From NCBI GenBank assembly GCA_017448355.1, contig JAFSLQ010000055.1:28263-92262 (forward strand): a stretch of 64,000 bases of DNA. The letters run 5' to 3'. Below are positions 48,441 to 57,071 of the stretch, piece after piece. The stretch is from Clostridia bacterium. GTDB lineage: Bacteria > Bacillota > Clostridia > Christensenellales > Borkfalkiaceae. The notes under the pieces were generated by a model. The model ran no database searches, was not told the origin of the DNA, and worked only from the letters and a program-made list of their open reading frames with translations. The translations under genes were made by a program, and so were the position numbers. The stretch's first letter is position 1, and each line of letters begins with the position of its first letter.

Positions 48441-49025
48441 TTATGCAATTATTTTATTTTTTTGATTGTACTCTACTAAAAACTTTTCTACGCCGTCGGC
48501 AATTCTTTCTGCCATCTTGTAAATTAGATTTAATCTTGTCAGATTAAACAAGTTGTAATTCTGAGTTGATTTTTCCGCAACTACACCGATTATACTGCAA
48601 TCCCCTATTACGCCCAAGTTTTTATTTACGCCAAGCCCAGGCTTTAATCCTTTATCCGATACTTTTATTAATCCTATATCTTCTGAATTTCCTACCGCCG
48701 CGTCAATTGCGACAATAAACGATTCCGGGTGCAACATCTTAACGTGAAGTTTTGCGCAATTAATTTCTTTTGCGGTTATAGGCGAATTTAACGTGCCGTA
48801 AATATACGCATTTACGTTTCGACGCGTAAGCATTGTCCCAACAAGCGGTCCAAGGCTATCGCCAAGTACTAAATCACTCCCTATACATATAATTATCGGC
48901 GTTTGCAATTTTTTATTACAAGAAATTAACGCGTTACCTATTGATTTTTCGCTATTATCGTTAAAAGCGTTAAAAGAAAACGTTTCTTTATCGTTATTTA
49001 CTGCAAATATTTCTTTTTTCTTCAT
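48441..49025 (-). CDS. yyaC: Spore protein YyaC (putative protease, hydrogenase-maturation-protease fold)
   Basis: This 194-residue protein matches the YyaC family: IICIGSDLVLGDSLGPLVG, then the central SFIVAIDAAVGNSEDIG and KPGLGVNKNLGVIGD. In Bacillus yyaC lies near the origin next to parB and is linked to sporulation, with a fold like the germination/hydrogenase maturation proteases. Its presence hints that the organism can sporulate. Here it lies next to recF and the parS gap. AGGAAAG precedes the ATG. Confidence 0.85.
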   Translation of the reverse strand: MKKKEIFAVNNDKETFSFNAFNDNSEKSIGNALISCNKKLQTPIIICIGSDLVLGDSLGPLVGTMLTRRNVNAYIYGTLNSPITAKEINCAKLHVKMLHPESFIVAIDAAVGNSEDIGLIKVSDKGLKPGLGVNKNLGVIGDCSIIGVVAEKSTQNYNLFNLTRLNLIYKMAERIADGVEKFLVEYNQKNKIIA

Positions 49026-49225
49026 ACTTATCTTTCCTGCTTACAATTATTGACAGTTGTAAAAATTTTATACCTAATTTTATTTTTTTGGCTTAAAATC
49101 TACTCAGAATAGGTTAATTTTTGTCCACAAAAAATTTTAACCCATTCTGTCTCAGACCGTCTAAATGACAAAATTTTTTGACTGTATTTTATATATAATT
49201 TTAATTAAAATCACATATCTTTTAT

Positions 49226-49241
49226 TGTTCCACGTGGAACA
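49226..49241. promoter_or_regulatory. parS site 1
   Basis: TGTTCCACGTGGAACA, a perfect 16-bp palindrome and a known parS form bound by chromosomal ParB proteins. parB is encoded 3.5 kb away. Confidence 0.92.
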
Positions 49242-49392
49242 GTGTTTTCTAGGCTTAATAAAAAAATCTTAATTTTATATAAAAATTTTTATTTATGGTA
49301 TAAGCGCAAAATAACAATTAAAATGTTTTAAAGAATTTGGAATAATTGCCTTATAAAAATTCTTATACAATTTTAAAAATACAAAAAATTGC

Positions 49393-49408
49393 TGTTTCAC
49401 GTGAAACG
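49393..49408. promoter_or_regulatory. parS site 2
   Basis: TGTTTCACGTGAAACG, one base from the perfect Bacillus-type parS (TGTTTCACGTGAAACA). It lies 167 bp from site 1. Confidence 0.9.
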
Positions 49409-49733
49409 TTTTTATTAAAAACTTTTACAGATAAAATATAAAATAAGTTCTTTTATCTTTTATAGAACAAATAATAATTAAAATGAAATAAATCATATTA
49501 ACGCTTTTAAAAATTAATTATATAGCGCATATATTATAATTATGCGCTAAATAAAATTAAAGTTAAAATTAAAAACAAAATGTAATAAATTAATTGTATT
49601 TTTTTCATTTTCGGTGTATAATAATACTGTATTATTTTATTGAATACGCTTTTGCCTTGTTTTTTCAAGGTTTTTTAAAGGTTATTTATATATAGTATAC
49701 TCTACAATACATTATTATAAGGAGAAGAATATT

Positions 49734-51896
49734 TTGACTGGTAAAAAATCAAGGCTGATGTGGATTATTCTCGGGGCGATTGTTTTGGTTATCGCCGCGC
49801 TTTCGGTTAGAAACTGTTTGAATAAAGGCATTTCTGTTAATTATTCCGATGCTCAAAAAATGTTTGATGCAATGTTGAATAATGGCAGTATTGAGTTGAC
49901 ATATGATGACTTTAATTCGTTGTCGTATGGAAATGAAAATGAAAATGAAAATAAAATTTTAAAAACCGTAAATTTAAATGTTAAAAATTACACTGTTGTT
50001 CAGTTGGTGTCGTTTCACAGTGATGGACTACGTAATTTTGATTTTAAATTAGTTGTTAAAAATGGGAATAATAATGTTGGCTCATTTGTTTTTACATCTA
50101 CTTGGTTTATTGAACAGATACAAACTTATTCAAATGGGTTGGTAAAAATTGGGCTTGCTTCAAATGCGGATGACCCGAACGCGGGTTCTATTTGGAGTTC
50201 GCTGTTGCCGCTGTTCGGTTCGCTCGTTATCGCGGTTGTGTTCTTTATACTGATTATGCAAACGCAAGGCGGCACGAAAGGCGCAATGAACTTTGCTAAA
50301 ACAAACGCGCGCATAAATCATAATATAAAAGTGCGCTTTACCGACGTTGCGGGCGCAGAAGAAGAAAAGGCGGAACTTGCGGAGGTTGTGGACTTTCTTA
50401 AAAACCCCGCAAAGTTCTCTACGCTCGGCGCGCGTATTCCCAAGGGCGTGCTTTTAGTAGGGCCTCCCGGAACGGGTAAAACGTTGTTCGCAAAAGCCGT
50501 TGCCGGCGAAGCGGGTGTTCCTTTCTTTTCAATAAGCGGTTCGGACTTTGTGGAAATGTTCGTCGGCGTCGGCGCGTCGCGTGTTAGAGACTTGTTCGAC
50601 GTTGCTAAAAAGAATATGCCCTGCATCGTGTTTATTGACGAAATCGACGCGGTAGGTCGTCAGCGCGGCACAGGTATGGGCGGAGGACACGACGAAAGAG
50701 AACAAACGCTTAACCAGTTGCTTGTTCAGATGGACGGGTTTGAAACCAACGACGGCATTATCGTGATGGCGGCGACTAACCGCGCGGATATTCTTGACCC
50801 CGCGCTTCTTCGCCCGGGAAGGTTTGACCGTCAGATTTTCGTAAACGTTCCCGACGTTCGCGGCAGGGAAGCAATATTAAAAGTTCACGCGCGCAACAAG
50901 CCGTTGTCGCCCGACGTAAACTTTAAGACCGTCGCGCGGATGACGAGCGGATTTTCGGGCGCAGACCTTGAAAACCTTTTGAATGAAGCGGCAATCCTTG
51001 CGGCACGCGAAAACAGAAAATATATTACCAACAAGGATTTGTATGAAGGTATAAACAAAGTTCTCTTAGGACCGCAGAAAAAATCGCGGCTTGTTACCGA
51101 AACCGATAAGCGGATAACCGCTTACCACGAATCGGGGCACGCGATACTTGCTAGATTATTGCCGCATTGCGACCCCGTACACGAAGTTTCGATTATTCCG
51201 CGCGGGCAGGCGGCAGGGTATACGATGACGCGCCCCGACACCGACGACAATCATCTTACGAAAGCCAAACTTTTAGACGATATCGTTATGACTTTGGGCG
51301 GCAGGGTTGCCGAAGAACTTATTATAAAAGATATTTCCGCGGGGGCTTCGGGCGATATTCAGGCTGTCAGCAAGCGCGCGAGATATATGGTAAGCGAGTG
51401 GGGTATGAGCGACAAAGTCGGTCCTATTTCTTACGCCTCGGATAAAGAAATATTTATCGGGCGGGATATGGCGTCGCACGTTTCGTATAGCGAAGCGACC
51501 GCCGCCGTTATCGACGAAGAAGTTCAGAAGATTATAATGGACGCACTCGAAAAGGCGCGTAAACTTCTTAAAGAACACAAGCCGCTTTTAGATACTATGG
51601 CGCGCGTTTTGGTGGAGCGCGAAACGATTTTCTCCGAAGAAGTCGATATGATAATGGACGGCAAATCCGCCGATGAAGTTATAGACTTTATGGATAAAAA
51701 CGAGCGCACACTTTCGGAAAATCCGTTTGCGAGAAAGGCGGGACCCGACGCGGTTAAAGAATATGAAAGTAAAAAACCGCAGGATATAACGCTAAGCGAC
51801 GGTGAAGAAAAGACGGAAGAAAAACCTGCGAGTGCGAAAAAGACGACTAAAAAAAGCACAGCGGACAAAAAATCTGAAAACGACGACAAAGAATAA
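49734..51896 (+). CDS. ftsH: ATP-dependent zinc metalloprotease FtsH
   Basis: This 720-residue membrane protease degrades membrane and regulatory proteins. It has an N-terminal membrane segment (about 6-24), an extracytoplasmic domain, a second membrane segment (about 155-178), the AAA+ module (Walker A GPPGTGKT, Walker [16 protein letters not shown]) and the zinc site [15 protein letters not shown]. The C-terminal tail is Lys/Glu-rich. The start is TTG with AAGGAG upstream. The first 430 bp are much more AT-rich than the rest. parA follows after 48 bp. Confidence 0.96.
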   Translation: MTGKKSRLMWIILGAIVLVIAALSVRNCLNKGISVNYSDAQKMFDAMLNNGSIELTYDDFNSLSYGNENENENKILKTVNLNVKNYTVVQLVSFHSDGLRNFDFKLVVKNGNNNVGSFVFTSTWFIEQIQTYSNGLVKIGLASNADDPNAGSIWSSLLPLFGSLVIAVVFFILIMQTQGGTKGAMNFAKTNARINHNIKVRFTDVAGAEEEKAELAEVVDFLKNPAKFSTLGARIPKGVLLVGPPGTGKTLFAKAVAGEAGVPFFSISGSDFVEMFVGVGASRVRDLFDVAKKNMPCIVFIDEIDAVGRQRGTGMGGGHDEREQTLNQLLVQMDGFETNDGIIVMAATNRADILDPALLRPGRFDRQIFVNVPDVRGREAILKVHARNKPLSPDVNFKTVARMTSGFSGADLENLLNEAAILAARENRKYITNKDLYEGINKVLLGPQKKSRLVTETDKRITAYHESGHAILARLLPHCDPVHEVSIIPRGQAAGYTMTRPDTDDNHLTKAKLLDDIVMTLGGRVAEELIIKDISAGASGDIQAVSKRARYMVSEWGMSDKVGPISYASDKEIFIGRDMASHVSYSEATAAVIDEEVQKIIMDALEKARKLLKEHKPLLDTMARVLVERETIFSEEVDMIMDGKSADEVIDFMDKNERTLSENPFARKAGPDAVKEYESKKPQDITLSDGEEKTEEKPASAKKTTKKSTADKKSENDDKE

Positions 51897-51944
51897 AACT
51901 ACGCTAAACGGCGTATCCGATATCAGCAAAAGAGAGAAATTAAA

Positions 51945-52736
51945 ATGGGTAAAATTATTGCTTTTTCAAATCAAAAAGGCGGCGTGGGCAAAACGACTAC
52001 CTGCGTAAATCTTTCGGCGTACCTTGCACAAAAAGGCTATAAATGTCTTATAGTCGACTTAGACCCCCAAGGCAACGCGACAAGCGGTCTTGGTTTTGCT
52101 AAAAGCGACGTCAAAAATTCCGTGTATAACGTGATGATTGACGACGTGAGTTTAGCGGATGCTGTTTATAAAACTTGTATCGACGGGCTTGACCTGTTGC
52201 CGTCCAGTATTGACCTTGCCGGTGCGGAAGTGGAACTTGTGTACGTGAAAGATAGGGAACACGTCTTAAAACGGGTGCTTGATAAGGCGAAGGACAGTTA
52301 TGATTTTATAACGATTGACTGTCCGCCGTCGTTAGGACTACTCACAATAAACGCGCTGTCCGCCGCAGACTCCGCGCTTATTCCCATACAAAGCGAGTAT
52401 TATGCGTTAGAAGGTTTAAGCCAACTTATGAACACTATTAGGCTTGTCATAAAGCACTTAAATCCCACGCTTAAAATCGAAGGCGTCGTGCTTACGATGA
52501 ACGACAACCGCGCGATAATTTCCCGTCAGATTTCTGCGGAAATAAAAAAGTTTTTCGGGAAAAGCGTATTCGATACGGTAATTCCGAGAAATATACGGCT
52601 TGCCGAAGCGCCAAGCCACGGCGTTCCTATTATGCTTCACGACACGAAATGTGCAGGCGCGCGCGCGTATCTTGCGTTTACCGAAGAGTTTTTGGAGCGT
52701 CAGCCCAAAAAAGCCAAAGCGGCAAAACAGGCGTAA
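51945..52736 (+). CDS. parA: Chromosome partitioning ATPase ParA (Soj)
   Basis: This 263-residue ATPase has the deviant Walker A NQKGGVGKTTTCVNL, IVDLDPQGNATSGLG and the YDFITIDCPPSLGLLT strand. With ParB and parS it segregates origins and can affect DnaA activity. It is encoded directly before parB, with GAGAG upstream of the ATG. Confidence 0.96.
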   Translation: MGKIIAFSNQKGGVGKTTTCVNLSAYLAQKGYKCLIVDLDPQGNATSGLGFAKSDVKNSVYNVMIDDVSLADAVYKTCIDGLDLLPSSIDLAGAEVELVYVKDREHVLKRVLDKAKDSYDFITIDCPPSLGLLTINALSAADSALIPIQSEYYALEGLSQLMNTIRLVIKHLNPTLKIEGVVLTMNDNRAIISRQISAEIKKFFGKSVFDTVIPRNIRLAEAPSHGVPIMLHDTKCAGARAYLAFTEEFLERQPKKAKAAKQA

Positions 52737-52784
52737 ATAAATCGTAAACGCCGAAAGGCTTAAAATTTTTACGGAGAGATAAAG

Positions 52785-53681
52785 ATGAAACCAAACAGAG
52801 GCTTGGGAAAGGGGCTTTCCGCTCTCTTTTCCGAAACGGAAGAAGATTACGGAAAAAGTCTTTTATTCGAAGAAGGCGGTGGCAGCGGTTCGGTATCCGA
52901 AATAGCGATTAAAGATATTTTCGCTAACCCCGACCAGCCGCGAAAAGAGTTCGACGAAGAAGCGCTTAACGAACTTGCGGCGTCAATAAAGAAGCACGGC
53001 GTAATTATGCCGATAATTGTCAACAGAAGCGGCGACAAATTTATGATTATCGCCGGCGAACGCCGTTTCCGTGCATCTAAGATTGCGGGGCTTGACACCA
53101 TACCCGTTATCGTCAAAAATTACGACGAAAGACAGATAAAAGAAATTTCCTTAATCGAAAACTTACAGCGCGAAGACTTAAACCCCATAGAAGCGGCGAC
53201 GGCGATGCGTTCGCTTATGGACGACTATAAACTTTCGCAAGAAGATTTGGCGGACAGAATAGGTAAATCCCGTTCGGCGATAGCAAACACTTTGCGCTTA
53301 CTTAACTTGCAACCTGACGTTCTTAATATGGTAAAAAGCGGCGAACTTTCGGCAGGACACGCAAGGACGATTGTATCTGTTCCCGCGGCGGACCAGAAAA
53401 AAATGGCGCAAGCGGTTATAAAGGGCGGACTTTCGGTGAGAGCGACGGAAAAACTCGTTAAAGATTACTTCTTGCCCCCCGAAGATAAAAAGAAAAAGGC
53501 AAAAATCCCGCTTTCTAATGAACTTAAAGAACTTATCGGCGAAATGCAAAGGGTTTTCGGTACGAAAGTCAACGCTATCGGCAACGACAATAAGGGTAGA
53601 ATTTATATTGATTACTATACGCGCGACGACCTTGACAGGCTTGCCGAAATGCTTGAAACGCTTAAAAACAAACATTTTTAA
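52785..53681 (+). CDS. parB: Chromosome partitioning protein ParB (Spo0J)
   Basis: This 298-residue CTP-dependent DNA clamp has the N-terminal GLGKGLSALF (ParA-activating), the CTP-binding box IAGERRFRASK, ENLQREDLNPIEAA, the helix-turn-helix LSQEDLADRIGKSRSAIANTL that reads parS, and a C-terminal dimerisation domain. Two parS sites lie upstream of ftsH, 3.4-3.6 kb away. Confidence 0.97.
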   Translation: MKPNRGLGKGLSALFSETEEDYGKSLLFEEGGGSGSVSEIAIKDIFANPDQPRKEFDEEALNELAASIKKHGVIMPIIVNRSGDKFMIIAGERRFRASKIAGLDTIPVIVKNYDERQIKEISLIENLQREDLNPIEAATAMRSLMDDYKLSQEDLADRIGKSRSAIANTLRLLNLQPDVLNMVKSGELSAGHARTIVSVPAADQKKMAQAVIKGGLSVRATEKLVKDYFLPPEDKKKKAKIPLSNELKELIGEMQRVFGTKVNAIGNDNKGRIYIDYYTRDDLDRLAEMLETLKNKHF

Positions 53682-53699
53682 GATAAAGGGAGAAATTTT

Positions 53700-54125
53700 A
53701 TGTGGCTTTATATCTGGCTGGCGGTTACAGCCGCCGCACTCATTATCGAATTTATCACGAGCGAAATGGTTTCGGTCTGGTTCGTGGGCGGGGGTCTTAT
53801 CGCAATGTTGCTTGCGGGGATAGGTCTTAACTGGTATTTTCACGTTCCCGCGTTTATAGTCGTATCGTTCGCGCTTATGCTGTGTTTCCGTCGACTCGTT
53901 ATGCAAAAACTTAATAAAGCGGCGGAAAAGACAAACGCCGAAACGGTTATCGGCAAAGAGTTTGAACTTTTATCAGACATCAAGTTTAACGAGGCGGGTT
54001 CAATCAAGGTCAACGGCGTCGTTTGGACGGCGATTGCGGAAGATGAGCATACGGAGATTCCCGCAGGAAAAATCGTGGTAGTACTTAAAATCGAAGGTAA
54101 TAAATACATTGTAAAGGAGAAATAA
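53700..54125 (+). CDS. NfeD-family membrane protein
   Basis: This 141-residue protein has two or three membrane segments (about 1-60, MWLYIWLAVTAAALIIEF) and a C-terminal OB-like domain (about 80-140, VIGKEFELLSDIKFNEAGS). NfeD proteins pair with SPFH proteins and are thought to organise membrane microdomains. It starts 19 bp after parB and precedes the SPFH gene by 2 bp. Confidence 0.88.
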   Translation: MWLYIWLAVTAAALIIEFITSEMVSVWFVGGGLIAMLLAGIGLNWYFHVPAFIVVSFALMLCFRRLVMQKLNKAAEKTNAETVIGKEFELLSDIKFNEAGSIKVNGVVWTAIAEDEHTEIPAGKIVVVLKIEGNKYIVKEK

Positions 54126-54127
54126 TT

Positions 54128-55006
54128 ATGAGTCCATTGTTAGTTGTTTTGATTGTGCTTGCGGCTATAATTTTTATAATATTAGTCGCGTCCATCAAGA
54201 TTGTCCGTCAATCCACAGCGCTTGTCGTCGAACGTCTCGGCAAATTTAACAGGCTGTTAAACACGGGCATACATTTTATCGTTCCGTTTATCGACAGAAG
54301 CGTCGGCGGTCCGATATCGCTTAAAGAACGCGTGGCGGATTTTGCGCCGCAGCCCGTTATTACAAAAGATAACGTTACGATGCAGATAGATACCGTTGTG
54401 TATTATCAGGTAACCGACGCAAAACTGTTTACTTACGGTGTTGAAAACCCCATCAAGGCGATAGAAAATCTTACCGCAACTACTCTTCGTAACCTTGTCG
54501 GCGAGTTGGAACTCGATGGTACGCTTACTTCGAGAGATACGGTAAACAGCAAGATGCGCATTATCCTTGACGAAGCGACCGACCCTTGGGGCATCAAGAT
54601 AAACCGTGTGGAACTTAAAAACATTTTGCCGCCGAAAGATATTCAGCAGGCGATGGAAAAGCAGATGCGTGCGGAGCGCGAACGCCGTGAGTCGATATTA
54701 AAGGCGGAAGGCGAAAAACGCAGTAATATTCTCGTTGCGGAAGGCGAAAAGGAAGCGATGATACTTCGCGCCGAAGCGAAAAAGGCGGCGGTAATCGCGG
54801 AAGCCGAAGGTACGGCGACTGCAATCAAGATGATAAACGACGCTAACCCCAACGCCGCGTATCTTACGCTTAAAGGTTACGACGCGTTAAAGATTATGGC
54901 GGACGGCAACGCCACGAAGATAATCGTGCCAAGCGAAATTCAGAATATCACGGGTCTTTTGGCGAGTTTAAAAGCGGTAGTAGAAAAGGGCGAACCCGCA
55001 AAATAA
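54128..55006 (+). CDS. SPFH/band 7 (stomatin-like) membrane protein
   Basis: This 292-residue protein has an N-terminal membrane segment and a band 7 domain (RQSTALVVERLGKFNRLLN, DRSVGGPISLKERVADFAPQ and ITKDNVTMQIDTVVYYQV). A charged helical region follows (about 190-250, Ala/Glu/Lys-rich). It is the QmcA/stomatin type paired with a short NfeD protein. Such pairs form membrane scaffolds; the client is unknown. Confidence 0.92.
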   Translation: MSPLLVVLIVLAAIIFIILVASIKIVRQSTALVVERLGKFNRLLNTGIHFIVPFIDRSVGGPISLKERVADFAPQPVITKDNVTMQIDTVVYYQVTDAKLFTYGVENPIKAIENLTATTLRNLVGELELDGTLTSRDTVNSKMRIILDEATDPWGIKINRVELKNILPPKDIQQAMEKQMRAERERRESILKAEGEKRSNILVAEGEKEAMILRAEAKKAAVIAEAEGTATAIKMINDANPNAAYLTLKGYDALKIMADGNATKIIVPSEIQNITGLLASLKAVVEKGEPAK

Positions 55007-55030
55007 AAACGTACAGGATAGATAGCAGTA

Positions 55031-55054
55031 CCCGACCGTAATTTTACGGTCGGG
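55031..55054 (+). terminator. Hairpin after the SPFH gene that overlaps the next ribosome site
   Basis: CCCGACCGTAA / TTACGGTCGGG, 11-bp stem. The 3' arm ends in GGGG, the only Shine-Dalgarno-like sequence before the next start codon (55067), so the hairpin could also hide that site. Confidence 0.6.
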
Positions 55055-55066
55055 GAAAATTTACTT

Positions 55067-56455
55067 ATGATAACTTTAACGAAATTAGGACGAAATATCG
55101 ACGTTCTCCGTCCGTTTTTTTTGCGATACGGCGGAGTTTTTAACGATTTAACTCTCGGCACAAGGTTTATGTGGGGCGACGAGTTCGGTATAGAGTACGC
55201 TATCGTAAACGATACTCTTATTATGCGCGAAACGTATAGCCGCCACTCTTCCTTTTACTTTCCTATGGGCGAAGACGTGGACGGCGCACTTATAAAAATA
55301 GAAGAGTTTTGTAAAAAATCGGGTTCAGGAGTGTTGGCGTTTCGGTGTTTAACGGAAGAGCAAAAGCAAAAACTTTCCGAAAGATATCCGAGTGCGGAAA
55401 CGACCTATTATCGCGACTGGTGCGATTATATTTATCCCGCCGAGCAATTTAAAACTTATTCGGGCAAAAAACTTTCGGGGCAGAGAAACCACGTAAACAA
55501 GTTCAAGAAAAATTATCCCGATTATCAGGTTCACGAAATAAAAAAGAGCGATATCCCGCGCCTAAAAGAGTTTTTAGTCGAGTACGAAAGCGAGAACGAG
55601 TTTTCGGGTTGGGCGGCGGACGAAGAGCCGCGCGTTTACAGTCTTTTAGATAATATGGACTATTTAGAACAGTTCGGTATTTATTTTACGGTAGGCGATA
55701 AAATAGTGTCGCTGTCTATCGGCGAAATCGTCGGCGAAACGCTTTTCGTGCACGTAGAAAAAGGCTTAAAAGAGTACGAAGGGGTTTATCCCACTACCGC
55801 GCAGGAGTTTGCTAAAAAGTTCGCGGGGGAAAACGTAAAATATATAAACCGAGAAGAAGACTGTGGCGACAGCGGACTTCGCGTTTCAAAAACGCAGTAC
55901 CACCCGCTTTTTATAAAGGAAAAATATTACTTAACTGTACGTTCTGCGTTTTATTTAATAGAGCCGCCCGTTCTTATCGAAACCGCGCGGCTTACCGTTA
56001 CCGATATTTTTATACAAGATAGTTATGTATATGCAAAACTTTACACGGACGAAAAAATAAACGCGTACTATGGATACGATTATAGGGAAGATTTAGGTGA
56101 AAATCCTGACGGCGAAAAGGTTTTCAGATTTTTTACTTCGCTTAAAGCCAAAAAGGAAGAATATTCTCTCGCGGTAAGACTTGGCGGCAAGATGATAGGG
56201 GAAATCGTGCTTTATAATTTCGGGTTCAATAATGATGCAGAGATAGGTTTCAGGTTTTTTACCGAGTATCAGGGGCAGGGCTACGCTGCGGAGAGTGTGG
56301 GGGCGGTGATAGAAGACTTTTTTGCAAAAGGACTTAAAAAAATAAAGTGCAGGCACTTTAAGGAAAACAGTCCTTCCGAAAAACTTATCCGTAAACTCGG
56401 CTTTACACAAATCCGCGAAGATGAAACGCATAAATATTATGAATTGATAAAATAA
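55067..56455 (+). CDS. DUF2156 (LPG-synthase C-terminal-like) - GNAT acetyltransferase fusion
   Basis: This 462-residue protein has two domains. Residues 1-290 are DUF2156-like, with the TLGTRFMWGDEF and YDYIYPAEQFKTYSGKKLSG-type segments; the family's fold is that of the aminoacyl-transferase part of lysylphosphatidylglycerol synthase. Residues 310-460 are GNAT-like: IGFRFFTEYQGQGYAAESVG contains the acetyl-CoA motif Q-x-x-G-x-G/A, and SEKLIRKLGFTQ the C-terminal strand. The two acyltransferase folds in one chain suggest transfer to an amine or peptide, but the substrate is unknown. Confidence 0.82.
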   Translation: MITLTKLGRNIDVLRPFFLRYGGVFNDLTLGTRFMWGDEFGIEYAIVNDTLIMRETYSRHSSFYFPMGEDVDGALIKIEEFCKKSGSGVLAFRCLTEEQKQKLSERYPSAETTYYRDWCDYIYPAEQFKTYSGKKLSGQRNHVNKFKKNYPDYQVHEIKKSDIPRLKEFLVEYESENEFSGWAADEEPRVYSLLDNMDYLEQFGIYFTVGDKIVSLSIGEIVGETLFVHVEKGLKEYEGVYPTTAQEFAKKFAGENVKYINREEDCGDSGLRVSKTQYHPLFIKEKYYLTVRSAFYLIEPPVLIETARLTVTDIFIQDSYVYAKLYTDEKINAYYGYDYREDLGENPDGEKVFRFFTSLKAKKEEYSLAVRLGGKMIGEIVLYNFGFNNDAEIGFRFFTEYQGQGYAAESVGAVIEDFFAKGLKKIKCRHFKENSPSEKLIRKLGFTQIREDETHKYYELIK

Positions 56456-56493
56456 ACTTAGCCGCCGCGAAATTTTTTCGCAGCGGCTAAGTT
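56456..56493. terminator. Terminator between the DUF2156-GNAT gene and coaE
   Basis: AACTTAGCCGC and GCGAAA pair with their complements (one C/A mismatch) around a short loop, between convergent genes. Confidence 0.75.
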
Positions 56494-57062
56494 TACTCTT
56501 CTATCGCTTTTATGACGGCGGCGGCAAGGTCTTCCTTTGTGCCGTCGTTTTTTATTACAATATACGGCGTAAAATCAAATTTATCATAATCGATTTGCTT
56601 ATCTATCCTGCTTAAAATCTCTTCTTCCGATAGATGAGAACGTTCTTTTACGCTGTTAATCCGTTCTTCTTTCGCGCGCGTTATCACGATAATTTTATCG
56701 AAGTTTTGCGCAAAGCCCCTTTCAAACAGTAGAGGCACTTCCACAATCACCGTGCCTTTAACTTTTTCCGTTTTTTTAAGGGCGATTTTAAAAGTTTCTT
56801 CGGTTAAAAAGTCATTTAAAAAAGCATATTTTTTTTCGTCCGAAAAAACTATGCGAGAAATTTCTTTCTTGTCGGCTTTATAAAAAATTTTGCCCTTTAT
56901 CGCCGTGGGGAACTCTTTACGCAAAACTTTCAAAATTTTACGCTTTTTATAAAGTTCTTTCGTTATCTCGTCGCAACTTATGACGCTATATCCTTTTTCT
57001 TTAAGGGCGTTCAGCGCGGTAGACTTGCCGCTGCCTATTCCGCCCGTTAAACCTATAATCAT
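56493..57062 (-). CDS. coaE: Dephospho-CoA kinase
   Basis: This 189-residue kinase performs the last step of coenzyme A synthesis. The P-loop is IGLTGGIGSGKSTALNAL at the N-terminus; VEVPLLFERGFAQNFDKIIV is the family core. AAGGTG precedes the ATG. It follows polA by 9 bp, an order common in Firmicutes (polA-(fpg)-coaE). Confidence 0.95.
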   Translation of the reverse strand: MIIGLTGGIGSGKSTALNALKEKGYSVISCDEITKELYKKRKILKVLRKEFPTAIKGKIFYKADKKEISRIVFSDEKKYAFLNDFLTEETFKIALKKTEKVKGTVIVEVPLLFERGFAQNFDKIIVITRAKEERINSVKERSHLSEEEILSRIDKQIDYDKFDFTPYIVIKNDGTKEDLAAAVIKAIEE

Positions 57063-57071
57063 TTGTTCACC

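Larger units (their letters stand above)
49026..49733. other. AT-rich gap between yyaC and ftsH holding parS sites
   Basis: About 700 bp without a gene and with very low GC. It contains two parS sites, one near-DnaA-box word (TTGTCCACA at 49121-49129, one mismatch to the consensus), many A/T runs and, near its right end, a probable ftsH -10 box (TATACT, 49696-49701). It is the best candidate for the origin/centromere region in the window, but a real DnaA-box cluster was not found. Confidence 0.6.
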
